Assembly: GCA_040779345.1 (NCBI GenBank)
Contig: JBFONU010000001.1
Location: 310,001-374,000, forward strand
DNA from: Thalassotalea_H sp040779345
Lineage (GTDB): Bacteria; Pseudomonadota; Gammaproteobacteria; Enterobacterales; Alteromonadaceae
DNA length: 64,000 nucleotides
Reading direction: 5' to 3'
The translations under genes were made by a program, and so were the position numbers. Position 1 is the first letter of the stretch; every line of letters starts with the position of its first letter. The notes under the pieces are model-generated. The model saw only the letters and a program-made list of their open reading frames with translations, was not told the origin of the DNA and searched no databases. Of this stretch, positions 9,441-17,466 are shown in pieces.

Positions 9441-9467
9441 AAAAGGTTTATTCGGGTAAACCTCTTT
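9441..9467. repeat. Hairpin AGGTTTA-TTCGGG-TAAACCT
   Basis: Arms 9444-9450 and 9457-9463 are perfectly complementary around TTCGGG. The flanking AAA and TTT can extend the stem past one bulged base. The short T run after it makes a weak terminator for flagellin 1 possible. Confidence 0.55.
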
Positions 9468-9757
9468 AACATTAACCGTCAAATATTTAACGCTAATATA
9501 AAATCATCTAACTTAAATTGAATAAAGCATCATACGTGCCAACATTTTAATTTATTACCTCTTATAGAAATACTTCAGCCAGATAACAAATCATATCTTC
9601 TATGGCAATTTATTGCCGCTCATTAATTAGCCAAAAGAAAAATTCCGGTTAGTCGCTTTATAATTTAGTTTGTTTCTAATCTATATGTAAGCTTCTTCTG
9701 TATGCAACCTATTGTTTAAATGAATAAATTATTTTATTTTATTTTATTTTTCACTCA

Positions 9758-9775
9758 TTGGTTCGTATTTTGCTT
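9758..9775 (+). promoter_or_regulatory. Sigma-54 promoter for second flagellin gene
   Basis: TTGGTTCG ... TTTTGCTT with GG at 9760-9761, exactly 10 bases, then GC at 9772-9773. The consensus is TGGCAC-N5-TTGCW. Transcription would start near 9785, giving a leader of about 50 nt. The contrast with the sigma-28 promoters of the other flagellin genes implies an earlier expression class, as for Vibrio flaA. Confidence 0.78.
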
Positions 9776-9833
9776 TAATACTTGTACTTATTAAAAGTGA
9801 CAGTAATTTGAATTAATATTCAGGAGAAAAACA

Positions 9834-10748
9834 ATGGCTTTGTTTGTAAATACTAATGTATCAAGTATAAATGCACAGCGTAACTTAATGAGATCTGGTA
9901 ATGATTTAGATACAGCGTTCCAGCGTTTATCTTCTGGTTTACGAATTAATAGCGCTAAAGATGATGCAGCCGGTCTTCAAATATCAGATCGTCTAACAGG
10001 ACAAATTAATGGTTTAACCCAAGGTAACCGTAACGCTAACGATGGGATTTCACTTGCACAGACAGCTGAAGGTGCAATGGATGAAATGACTAATATGTAT
10101 CAACGTATCAGAACCTTAGCAGCACAAGCGGCGAATGGCTCTAATACTCAAGGTGATAGAGCAGCACTGCAATTAGAAGTTAGGCAATTAACTGCAGAAA
10201 TAAACCGAGTTGCTAATGATACTAGTTTCGGTGGGCAAAACTTATTAGATGGCTCTTTCTCTGCTGAATTTCAGGTTGGCGCGGATGCCAATCAGACTAT
10301 TAGTATGACAATGACTGCTATCGCTGCTTCCTCAGGTGGTACCGTTGCTATTACTAGTTTTACCGTGAGTGATTTAGCTGCCGCTGCTTCTCAAGTTAGT
10401 GGTACTGGCTCTGGTGCTACAACGGCATTTGCTGCAGCAAGTCAGCTTTCGTTTACGTCGATTGGTGAAGCACAAGATGTGTTAGCTTCTGTTGACGCTA
10501 TGATTGGTGCTATTGATGCCAAACGCGCGGAATTGGGTGCGGTACAAAACCGTTTCAGTTCGACAATTCGAAACCAGGCTAATGTGATAGAAAACTTGTC
10601 AGCTGCCCGAGCGCGAATTAAAGATGCCGATTTTGCTACTGAAACAGCATCATTGACAAGAGCTCAAGTACTGCAACAAGCGAGTAGTACTATTTTATCT
10701 CAAGCGAACCAAAGGCCTCAGTCAGCATTATCATTGCTGCAAGGGTAA
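9834..10748 (+). CDS. fliC: Flagellin (copy 2, sigma-54 class)
   Basis: This 304-residue flagellin has the same short D0/D1 architecture as its neighbours: LSSGLRINSAKDDAAGLQIS at the N-terminus and ASSTILSQANQRPQSALSLL at the C-terminus. It differs from copies 1 and 3 in several helix residues (for example RNLMRSGND, and VRQLTAEINRVANDTSFGGQ). Its codons differ from theirs over much of the gene, but the middle is almost identical at the DNA level, suggesting gene conversion. CAGGAG precedes the ATG. It alone has a sigma-54 promoter, and an intrinsic terminator follows the stop. By analogy with Vibrio flaA it could be the core filament subunit; that is inference. Confidence 0.97.
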   Translation: MALFVNTNVSSINAQRNLMRSGNDLDTAFQRLSSGLRINSAKDDAAGLQISDRLTGQINGLTQGNRNANDGISLAQTAEGAMDEMTNMYQRIRTLAAQAANGSNTQGDRAALQLEVRQLTAEINRVANDTSFGGQNLLDGSFSAEFQVGADANQTISMTMTAIAASSGGTVAITSFTVSDLAAAASQVSGTGSGATTAFAAASQLSFTSIGEAQDVLASVDAMIGAIDAKRAELGAVQNRFSSTIRNQANVIENLSAARARIKDADFATETASLTRAQVLQQASSTILSQANQRPQSALSLLQG

Positions 10749-10768
10749 TAGTAAACATTAAGTATATG

Positions 10769-10796
10769 AAACCGAGGCATTGCCTCGGTTTTTTTT
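10769..10796 (+). terminator. Intrinsic terminator after flagellin 2
   Basis: AAACCGAGGCA (10769-10779) pairs with TGCCTCGGTTT (10781-10791) and is followed by an unbroken T run to 10796. This is a textbook rho-independent terminator 20 bases after the flagellin-2 stop. The reverse-strand gene ends at 10821 and may use part of it. Confidence 0.93.
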
Positions 10797-10820
10797 GGGA
10801 TAAAATCAATGTCTAATATG

Positions 10821-11330
10821 TTATAATTTAGGTAAATCCCATGACATCATCATTTCATTATCAGTACATGTTGAACTATCTACTTGAAAGCCTAGTTTCT
10901 CGTATGCTTTTACGGCAGCAGTATTACTTTTATTTACCCCTAATGACATTGTTTTTGTTGAAAGTTTATCGACTGAAAAATGAGCGAATCCTTTTATAAC
11001 CTCTCCTGCGACCCCTTTACCATGATAGTTTCTATTTCCAATAAGAATACCCATCTCTACATTGTCAAAACTATTGTTGAGAAACTCAAACTTTATATTG
11101 CCAATATGTAAGTTAGAGTCTTTATCTATAATTGCTAAAAAGTAAACGAAATGATTATCACAAAACTGTTTAATATATTGTTTCAGATCGTCAATAGTTT
11201 GGGGTTTATTTAAAATGAACTTCCCTGTTTCGTTTTGTGATAACCAAGATAAATATTCTTGTGATGCATAATCTGGTGTTAATGTTTTTAGAATAAATCG
11301 TTGAGTCGTTAGTCTGAAAGAATTCGTCAT
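10821..11330 (-). CDS. GNAT-family N-acetyltransferase (RimJ/RimL or PseH-like)
   Basis: This 169-residue GNAT enzyme is predicted to transfer an acyl group from acyl-CoA to an amine. The acyl-CoA site is the GNRNYHGKGVAGEVIKGFA region (about residues 98-116), and LGVNKSNTAAVKAYEKLGF is the typical C-terminal motif. It lies alone, antisense, between flagellin genes 2 and 3. Neither sugar module has an obvious PseH (the GNAT N-acetyltransferase of pseudaminic acid synthesis), so this gene is a candidate for that step or for a related sugar amine. It could instead acetylate flagellin or be an unrelated RimJ/RimL-type enzyme. The family call is firm; the substrate is unknown. Confidence 0.85.
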   Translation of the reverse strand: MTNSFRLTTQRFILKTLTPDYASQEYLSWLSQNETGKFILNKPQTIDDLKQYIKQFCDNHFVYFLAIIDKDSNLHIGNIKFEFLNNSFDNVEMGILIGNRNYHGKGVAGEVIKGFAHFSVDKLSTKTMSLGVNKSNTAAVKAYEKLGFQVDSSTCTDNEMMMSWDLPKL

Positions 11331-11475
11331 GAGTGTATAAACTTAATGTCAAATTTACTTTAATGTTATTCATTATAGATTATATGAGTTTTCATTGGAA
11401 ACCTTCACCTTTTAGTGAATAAATCTTATTTAAATCAGTGGATTAATTTTTTTATAAAAAATAGTAAAAAAATGC

Positions 11476-11502
11476 TAAAGGTTTTTTTTATCGTGCCGAT
11501 AT
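11476..11502 (+). promoter_or_regulatory. Sigma-28 (FliA) promoter for third flagellin gene
   Basis: TAAAGGTT (11476-11483), exactly 11 bases, then GCCGATAT (11495-11502). Only two of the 16 consensus positions differ from TAAAGTTT-N11-GCCGATAA, making it the best sigma-28 site in the window. Transcription would start near 11509, with a leader of about 130 nt. Confidence 0.9.
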
Positions 11503-11554
11503 CCTGTTTGGGGAAGTGTTATTTATACTTCTTCAAAATAAATAACTTTTGTGC

Positions 11555-11584
11555 TTTCTACATTCATTCGGGCGTTTGTAGAAA
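11555..11584 (+). repeat. Leader inverted repeat TTTCTACA/TGTAGAAA
   Basis: Perfect 8-bp arms (11555-11562 and 11577-11584) separated by 14 bases, inside the predicted 5' leader of the third flagellin mRNA and 54 bases before its ATG. A role in mRNA stability or translational control is possible. Confidence 0.65.
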
Positions 11585-11638
11585 ATTTAAAACTCAAAGA
11601 TTATTTAATATCATATAAATAACAGGAGGCTGTCCATT

Positions 11639-12550
11639 ATGGCTTTATATGTCAACACTAATGTATCGAGCATTAATGCTCAAAGACAATTAAGTAAATC
11701 AGGTAACTCATTAGATACCGCTTTTCAACGGTTATCATCTGGGTTAAGAATCAATAGCGCGAAAGATGATGCGGCTGGTATGCAAATATCTAATCGTTTA
11801 CTTGGTCAAATTGGTGGTTTAACCCAAGGTAATCGTAACGCTAATGACGGTATTTCTTTAGCACAAACGGCCGAGGGCGCGTTAGATGAAATGACTAATA
11901 TGTTTCAACGTATTAGAACGTTAGCATCGCAAGCATCGAATGGCTCAAATACTGATGGTGACCGTGCTGCACTTCAATTAGAAATGCGTGAACTTGGTGA
12001 AGAGATCAACCGTGTAGCAAATGATACTACTTTTGGTGGTGCAAACTTACTAGATGGTTCTTATTCTGCCGAATTCCAAGTGGGTGCTGATGCAAATCAA
12101 GTTATTAGTATGACAATGACTGAAGTGGCAGCTTCTTCTGGTGGTACGGTTGCATTAGCTAGTTTTTCGGTGAGTGGTTTAGCCGCTGCGGCTTCTCAAA
12201 TTAGTGGTACAGGCTCTGGTGCAACAACGGCATTTGCTGCAGCAAGTCAGCTTTCGTTCTCGTCCATTGCTGAAGCACAAGACGTGTTAGCTTCTGTTGA
12301 CGCTATGATAGGGGCTATTGATGCGAAACGTGCAGAATTAGGTGCGGTACAAAACCGTTTTAGTTCTACTATTCGTAACCAATCAAACGTTATTGAAAAC
12401 TTAGCTGCTGCTCGCTCTCGTATTCAAGACGCTGATTTTGCTACTGAGACAGCAAGTTTAACGAGAGCTCAAATACTTCAGCAAGCAAGTACTTCGATTC
12501 TTTCACAGGCAAACCAACGACCACAAACAGCTTTATCTTTACTTGGATAA
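11639..12550 (+). CDS. fliC: Flagellin (copy 3)
   Basis: This 303-residue flagellin resembles copy 1 most closely. The motifs LSSGLRINSAKDDAAGMQIS (N-terminal) and ASTSILSQANQRPQTALSLL (C-terminal) are present; the variable middle is short and Ser/Thr/Ala rich. About 50 bases near the 5' end, from the NTNVSSINAQR codons onward, are identical in DNA to copy 1, as are further blocks in the C-terminal half. A strong AGGAGG site lies before the ATG. The nearly perfect sigma-28 promoter predicts late, FliA-dependent expression. No clear terminator follows, so flaG may be partly read through from here. Confidence 0.97.
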   Translation: MALYVNTNVSSINAQRQLSKSGNSLDTAFQRLSSGLRINSAKDDAAGMQISNRLLGQIGGLTQGNRNANDGISLAQTAEGALDEMTNMFQRIRTLASQASNGSNTDGDRAALQLEMRELGEEINRVANDTTFGGANLLDGSYSAEFQVGADANQVISMTMTEVAASSGGTVALASFSVSGLAAAASQISGTGSGATTAFAAASQLSFSSIAEAQDVLASVDAMIGAIDAKRAELGAVQNRFSSTIRNQSNVIENLAAARSRIQDADFATETASLTRAQILQQASTSILSQANQRPQTALSLLG

Positions 12551-12666
12551 AACTCTGTAGTCAAAGCTATGCTATTATTTGAGTGGAAAGTTAAGGTAAG
12601 TTTCTGTGGAGGGCTTATTTTAACTGGACACTAGTATTAAAGTTCAAGTAAATTAAGAGGTGATCT

Positions 12667-13122
12667 ATGATGAACGGTATTTCAGCATTAAAAGTTGATG
12701 CCTCGCCTGAAGACAAAATTGAAGTTACTGTTGATGAACCAATTCAAGTGAATAAACAAAGTAATATAAATGTCGACAATCAAGTATCAGACGACTTTAT
12801 TAAGATAAAAAATGTTGCGTTAACAGATAATGAAACTAGTTTAAGGGAAGAAGATAAAGAGAATGAGAAAAATTTACTTTTAGAAAGTTTAAAAGCTATT
12901 GCAGAAGTTGAAGATAATGAGCTTGTGATCCGTAATAGAAATTTAGCTTTTAGTATTGATGATGACTCAGGTAATTTTGTCATTAAAGTGACAGATACTA
13001 AAACTGATGAAGTGATCAGGCAAATACCGTCTGAAGAATTCATTCGTGTTGCTAAAAGAATTGCGAATTTATCTGAGGAGCTAAATTCTGCCCAGGGATT
13101 GTTGTTTGAATCTCAAGTATAA
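12667..13122 (+). CDS. flaG: FlaG-family flagellar protein
   Basis: FlaG is a small protein found next to fliD in polarly flagellated bacteria and linked to filament length control. The 151 residues have a poorly conserved acidic N-terminal half and the conserved C-terminal domain (about 85-140): LAFSIDDDSGNFVIKVTDTKT-like strands followed by EVIRQIPSEEFIRVAKRI. AGAGGTGAT is a strong ribosome binding site. An in-frame second ATG directly follows the first. It converges with the fliD operon, and a 14-bp inverted repeat between them probably terminates both. Confidence 0.93.
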   Translation: MMNGISALKVDASPEDKIEVTVDEPIQVNKQSNINVDNQVSDDFIKIKNVALTDNETSLREEDKENEKNLLLESLKAIAEVEDNELVIRNRNLAFSIDDDSGNFVIKVTDTKTDEVIRQIPSEEFIRVAKRIANLSEELNSAQGLLFESQV

Positions 13123-13137
13123 TGGAACCTGAATTAA

Positions 13138-13179
13138 TAAAGTTTATAAAACCTAGTTGGTAGCATTTTATAAACTTTA
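13138..13179. terminator. Bidirectional terminator-like hairpin, flaG/maf junction
   Basis: Arms at 13138-13151 and 13166-13179 are fully complementary over 14 bp (core AAAGTTTATAAAA) with a 14-base loop. It lies exactly between two convergent genes. A T-rich tract follows on the plus strand and an A-rich tract lies on the other side. The stem is AT-rich, so strength is uncertain. Confidence 0.7.
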
Positions 13180-13180
13180 A

Positions 13181-15292
13181 TTATTTTTTAGCTCGCTCTT
13201 GTTTAATTACATCAATAACACCCCATTCATGTGTTGATGTCTCATCTAAAGAATTTCGATTTTTTATTTTCGCTTCTTCCATAAATTGATTAAATACTAA
13301 AATTCCCTCTTGTACGTATTTTAAGGACGCTTTTTCATCATCAAAGCTGTATAACATCATACGAAACAGCGCTTGGATGTATGTTAATGAGCCTTGCAAT
13401 AAGAAGTATATGTGACGATATCTTGTTTTTGCGTATGAAAAAAGGTAACGTGCTTGCAGTTTTAAAGCGTTAGCTAACTCAGCTCTACTATTGAAGTCTT
13501 TATTTAAATATTCAATTAATTTATCACAAATATAATCAAACTTGTCCATATCTAGCCATTCTATATACTCATCTTCTGAGAAGTTTCTATCAATGAATAA
13601 GTTAGTCTTTATATATTCAATCAATGACTCTTTGGATGCATGGCTTTTGGAAATGAGAATATCGTTACTATTCAGTGGTAATGTATTGCCTATTTTGGCG
13701 CCATCAGAACAGTTAAAGCCATTAACAGCAGAAAACCTTGTAAACAGACTCGTCGCACAATGTTTTCCAACATTAAAAAAAGTCGTACTAAAAACACTTC
13801 CGCCGAAATTAGCTTCTACTTCAATTTCACCTTTTCTGACTTCTTTTCCTAAGCTTTCAATCTCTTTTTTACCTTCAGAGTAGTAAAGACTATCTTTAGA
13901 ATGGTGATGAGTTGGATCTCTGTAACCAAAATCTAGGCCAAATAAATAAATATCTTTAAAGCCAATATAACAAGCAAATGCTGCTCCGGTATTACCAACT
14001 ACAGGGTTTGAGAACATTAAATGATTAAAGTTTTGATGTCTGTCGATAAAGTCACTACCAATAACGGTTGATGGTTCTGCTGGCTTAAATGACATTCCCG
14101 TCCATTTAAATAAGTCAACGCATTGAGGGTACATGATGTTAGTTGTCAATAACGACATTTTTTTCATTATATCATGATCTACAAACTCATTAAGAAAGTG
14201 GTAGGTACTTTTGGTTCGTTCATTGGCAACATGAAAGTCAGGAATAATATTGTTGGCAAGTAATGGTTGAATCGCAGAGCCACAACTAAAAATGACAGCA
14301 TCACCTTGATATGATTTTATTGCTTCAATGGATTTATCTAAAGATGGACCATTTGCGACAACAAACACGGGAATATTTGAAAATTGCTTAGGCAATTGAG
14401 CCGATTTTTTTAATAAGGGGACTTTACGTTTTCCATTTTCATAATCATGTGCAATGCTCAAAACGCCATCATCAAAAAAACCCCAGCCAATTGAACAACG
14501 ATGAAAATCTTCAGAAAAGTTTTTAACTAATTTCTCTAACTCTTTTGAAGGGTAATGCTGATAAAGTGCCGCGTTTACGGCATTAAAAGACCCTTTGTCT
14601 TTTAAGCTATCTAAAAAGTCATTGGTAAAATCTTTATAACTAGCGCCTAAATATAAATGGGTAGAGCCATCTCTTTCGTCAATCGTTTCTAAAATAGTTT
14701 TCCATTCTGCCGTATAAATGCTTGCATAAAACCAATCACAATTTGGCTCACACAAATATAGAAAATCGATACTAATGTCTTGTAATAAAGGTTTGAGGTG
14801 ATATCCCAAGCCAATACCAAATACTATCATCGATCCAAGGTGGTCTGGCATTCTTGTTATCGCTGGAAGCTCTTCTGCAGCCTTTAAATATATATCGTTT
14901 AATTTATTTAAATACTTAGTATGAATAAAGCCATATTCCGCTTCATCTTTTTGGAAAGACCAACGAGTAAATTGAGGATGTTTTAATTTCTTATCTACTT
15001 GCTTACGACATTGCTTTATTGGGTCATCATCGTAAAGGTATGAACCTCTCGTATCATCATAAATATTTGCATCACCTGATGGTGAGCAAGTTAGTTGCAT
15101 TTTTTCAGGTGTATAGTCTTTGAATTTTTCATAAATATCAGGGAGGTATTTAGAAAAAGCTTCCATATTTTCTGCAAACTTTTTAGGCAATGATTGAGCA
15201 AGTTTCTTTTCTAATCGGTTTCTATCTGAGAGTTTATTTAATTGAGTTTCAGCTTGTTCTACTAAACGCTCCAATTCATCTGCTAATGACAT
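13181..15292 (-). CDS. maf: Motility accessory factor (Maf), putative flagellin glycosyltransferase (copy A)
   Basis: Maf proteins transfer nonulosonic acids (pseudaminic or legionaminic acid) to flagellin in the cytoplasm. This 703-residue protein has the MAF_flag10/DUF115 core: FVVANGPSLDKSIEAI near residue 305, then VPDFHVANERTKSTYHF-like sequence (seen as IPDFHVANERTKST), and LFGLDFGYRDPTHHHSKDS. An N-terminal region (about 1-280) with GSMIVFGIGLGYHL precedes it. It is the last gene of the fliD-fliS-fliT-like operon, the usual place for a flagellin-modifying Maf, and starts 12 bases after the FliT-like gene. A second paralog lies at 28286-30379. The family is clear; the sugar donor and acceptor are inferred. 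Confidence 0.92.
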   Translation of the reverse strand: MSLADELERLVEQAETQLNKLSDRNRLEKKLAQSLPKKFAENMEAFSKYLPDIYEKFKDYTPEKMQLTCSPSGDANIYDDTRGSYLYDDDPIKQCRKQVDKKLKHPQFTRWSFQKDEAEYGFIHTKYLNKLNDIYLKAAEELPAITRMPDHLGSMIVFGIGLGYHLKPLLQDISIDFLYLCEPNCDWFYASIYTAEWKTILETIDERDGSTHLYLGASYKDFTNDFLDSLKDKGSFNAVNAALYQHYPSKELEKLVKNFSEDFHRCSIGWGFFDDGVLSIAHDYENGKRKVPLLKKSAQLPKQFSNIPVFVVANGPSLDKSIEAIKSYQGDAVIFSCGSAIQPLLANNIIPDFHVANERTKSTYHFLNEFVDHDIMKKMSLLTTNIMYPQCVDLFKWTGMSFKPAEPSTVIGSDFIDRHQNFNHLMFSNPVVGNTGAAFACYIGFKDIYLFGLDFGYRDPTHHHSKDSLYYSEGKKEIESLGKEVRKGEIEVEANFGGSVFSTTFFNVGKHCATSLFTRFSAVNGFNCSDGAKIGNTLPLNSNDILISKSHASKESLIEYIKTNLFIDRNFSEDEYIEWLDMDKFDYICDKLIEYLNKDFNSRAELANALKLQARYLFSYAKTRYRHIYFLLQGSLTYIQALFRMMLYSFDDEKASLKYVQEGILVFNQFMEEAKIKNRNSLDETSTHEWGVIDVIKQERAKK

Positions 15293-15304
15293 CCAGGTTA
15301 CCTT

Positions 15305-15628
15305 TTACTTTTCGAACGCCTGATAGGCTGGTAGTGATTTTTTTGCCAGCTTAATTTTTTTAAGCTGCTCAACAATATCTTCTTGTTGCTGCAAAGCGTC
15401 TTTAATAAAAATATTATCAGTGTTAAGCATACTTTGATATAAATGAGCAATTTCTTTTTTATCATCATCATCATATTGATCTGTCTGATTAACTAAATTG
15501 TTCAATAATGTAAGTCTTTTTTTTAGAGTAGCGTCAACATCTTGCCACTTTTCTTCTTCGAGTAATTTACTTAGCAACTCATTGCAATCAGATATTTGTT
15601 TGACTGTCATTTTGCAAAGCACACTCAT
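15305..15628 (-). CDS. FliT-like flagellar export chaperone (FlaI-type)
   Basis: This is a 107-residue, mostly helical, charged protein with no membrane segment. Its position directly after fliS (2-base gap) in a fliD operon is that of fliT in enterics or flaI in vibrios, whose product chaperones FliD. The sequence MTVKQISDCNELLSKLLEEE, the heptad-like leucines and a C-terminal KKSLPAYQAFEK fit that family in style. The identification rests mainly on size, helical pattern and position. Confidence 0.7.
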   Translation of the reverse strand: MSVLCKMTVKQISDCNELLSKLLEEEKWQDVDATLKKRLTLLNNLVNQTDQYDDDDKKEIAHLYQSMLNTDNIFIKDALQQQEDIVEQLKKIKLAKKSLPAYQAFEK

Positions 15629-15630
15629 TT

Positions 15631-16050
15631 TTATACCTGTTCAGCTTGTAATGCTAATGCTTTGTCAACTTCTGTTGGAGGAATACTGTCCCATGCCCCT
15701 TTAATTTCTGATAGTAGGTTAATTACCTCTGTAATTGCTTCAGGAGAGTTGTCAATTGAGGCATCAGCAATACGAGTGATCATATAATCATATAAACCAC
15801 CAATGTTACCCGCAATTTCTCCACCAACATCAAAGTCTAATGATTCATTTAATGCATTTATTATGTCAGAGGCTCCGGATAAGCATTTTGATTTCCCTTG
15901 CAAATCTTTGCGTTCAATACAGCCTTTACCCTGAGCCAATCGGTCTAAAGCACCTTGCATAAGCATACGAATGATAATGTATGGATTTGCTCCTGCAATT
16001 TGGCTTTTAATGTTTTCTTTACCGTAAGCTTTAATATTGATATTAGCCAT
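15631..16050 (-). CDS. fliS: Flagellin chaperone FliS
   Basis: FliS binds the C-terminal disordered region of flagellin and delivers it to the export gate. The 139-residue protein has the family pattern: a short N-terminal AYGKENIKSQIAGANPYIII, an MLMQGALDRLAQGKG helix, and LNESLDFDVGGEIAGNIGGLYDYM. It follows fliD by 21 bases. Confidence 0.95.
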   Translation of the reverse strand: MANINIKAYGKENIKSQIAGANPYIIIRMLMQGALDRLAQGKGCIERKDLQGKSKCLSGASDIINALNESLDFDVGGEIAGNIGGLYDYMITRIADASIDNSPEAITEVINLLSEIKGAWDSIPPTEVDKALALQAEQV

Positions 16051-16071
16051 AATGTATTCCTCTTAATTTCT

Positions 16072-17466
16072 TTATTTATCTCTTGTGAAGCCTGGTAAAT
16101 TAGATAACGCTGAAGTTACTGCATTACCCTGTGCTCTCATCGATGCAATTAATACATCTAGTGAGGCATATTTATCTCTCAGCCCTTTTTCAAATCTTTC
16201 CATTCTGTATTCATGTCTTTCTCTTTCAGAATCAACAGATTTTTTTTGTAATTTTACTGAGTCAGTCTGTGATGCAATGATGCCTCCAGAGCCCGTATAT
16301 AATTCTACAGTGTCTTTAAGCAATTGACCTATACCACCAGCACTCGTAAATAGTTTTCCAACATCATCATATGATTCATCTAAAACATCGGATAAGTTAT
16401 TTATACCTGTGCTACTTATCTTTAATGTATTTTCTTTTGTTAATTCGATGCCTAAATCATAAATGGTTTCTAACTTTCCTGCTCCACTGACCATTTGACC
16501 TACTTGATTAATAAGTGCATTTTTCAATCCTCGAGCTGTACCCTCAGTTTTTCTTGAAGTAGTCACAAGATCTATTGTTGCCATAGCACTATTAAAAGAC
16601 TCAACAAACTTTTCTATCGTTTCTCGAACAAACTCTTTGTCAGTGTCAATATTTATTCGTGCTTTCTCAGTATCAACCCTTAACGCGGTAATTGTTGTGT
16701 CTTGAATCGTATCTGAAAAAGTATTTGTGCTGCTATTTGTTGTAATACCGTCAATAATCATAATGGCATCTTTTGCTTCATCAGCTGTAGCAATTACCAT
16801 ACCACCACTGCCACCAGCGTTTGCTGTCGTTGATACTCTATCAAGCTCTGCAGTATTATTCGTAACTGTTAAATCATTACCTGCACCGGTTTCAGAAGAT
16901 GAAAATACGAGTTTTGACATAGGGGTAGCACCCCCCGTATTTATAATGTTCGCAGAAACACCAAAGTTGTCTGTCGCTTCATTTATCGCAGTTCGTAAAT
17001 CTTCTAATGTTGCCCCTGCTGATAATGTCACGTCAAAAGTTTTAGCTCCAGCAGTGAATGATAATGTACCGCCAGAAGCGGTAACTACATCTGTAGTAGC
17101 CGAATAGGCATTTGTGTCATCTTGAACGGCACGGCTACCTTGAGCTAATTGTTTTACTTCTATATCGAAGTTACCCGGGGTCGTTGTACTTTCTGTACTA
17201 ATAGAGATTACATCACCATTAGGCGGTTGAATAATGCTCGCAGAGCGTTTATTAAAATTATTAATGTCTGATAATATTGCTAAGGAATCTTCTAAACCAC
17301 TAATATCGGATTTAATTTGTCCTAACGCGGTAAGCTGCAAATTTAAAGCCGATTCTTTTTTTTCAAGGGCTGCTAACTTAGGAGCATTTTCCGCTTCTAT
17401 TGATACTCGGATAATAGCTTCTAAATCTAAACCTGAACCGACACCTGCTGATGTTATTCCTGCCAT
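16072..17466 (-). CDS. fliD: Filament cap protein FliD (HAP2)
   Basis: FliD forms the filament cap and controls flagellin assembly. It has 464 residues. The N-terminus (GITSAGVGSGLDLEAIIRVS) is the FliD_N signature; the C-terminal domain (about 230-450) carries KEFVRETIEKFVESFNSAMA and the closing coiled coil. It heads the minus-strand operon fliD-fliS-FliT-like-maf. A sigma-28 promoter lies 121 bases upstream, so the cap, the filament chaperones and the glycosyltransferase are predicted to be made together with the late flagellins. Confidence 0.97.
   Translation of the reverse strand: MAGITSAGVGSGLDLEAIIRVSIEAENAPKLAALEKKESALNLQLTALGQIKSDISGLEDSLAILSDINNFNKRSASIIQPPNGDVISISTESTTTPGNFDIEVKQLAQGSRAVQDDTNAYSATTDVVTASGGTLSFTAGAKTFDVTLSAGATLEDLRTAINEATDNFGVSANIINTGGATPMSKLVFSSSETGAGNDLTVTNNTAELDRVSTTANAGGSGGMVIATADEAKDAIMIIDGITTNSSTNTFSDTIQDTTITALRVDTEKARINIDTDKEFVRETIEKFVESFNSAMATIDLVTTSRKTEGTARGLKNALINQVGQMVSGAGKLETIYDLGIELTKENTLKISSTGINNLSDVLDESYDDVGKLFTSAGGIGQLLKDTVELYTGSGGIIASQTDSVKLQKKSVDSERERHEYRMERFEKGLRDKYASLDVLIASMRAQGNAVTSALSNLPGFTRDK

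Larger units (their letters stand above)
9178..9833. other. Structured spacer between flagellin genes 1 and 2 (656 bp)
   Basis: No credible gene is present. The stretch holds three inverted repeats: 9225-9257, 9267-9336 and 9441-9467. It ends in a sigma-54 promoter at 9758-9775. The region 9470-9757 shows nothing definite beyond AT-rich sequence; a small perfect GGCAA/TTGCC element lies at 9604-9617. The repeats may terminate flagellin-1 transcription or stabilise its 3' end, but none has a clean U tract. Confidence 0.7.
11331..11638. other. Spacer with promoter and leader of third flagellin (308 bp)
   Basis: Holds the sigma-28 promoter (11476-11502) and a leader hairpin (11555-11584). The first 100 bases also form the upstream region of the reverse-strand acetyltransferase gene, where no clear promoter was recognised. 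A 67-codon open frame at 11415-11618 runs through the promoter and is not taken as a gene. Confidence 0.75.

Noticed and set aside
9603..9617. TGGCAATTTATTGCC as a second sigma-54 promoter of flagellin 2
   Set aside because: The GG to GC distance is 9 instead of 10 bases and the segment is a small palindrome; the site at 9758 fits better and is closer to the gene.
11415..11618. 67-codon open frame upstream of flagellin 3
   Set aside because: It runs through the sigma-28 promoter and the leader hairpin, has an unusual Phe/Ile/Lys/Asn-rich composition and no ribosome binding site.
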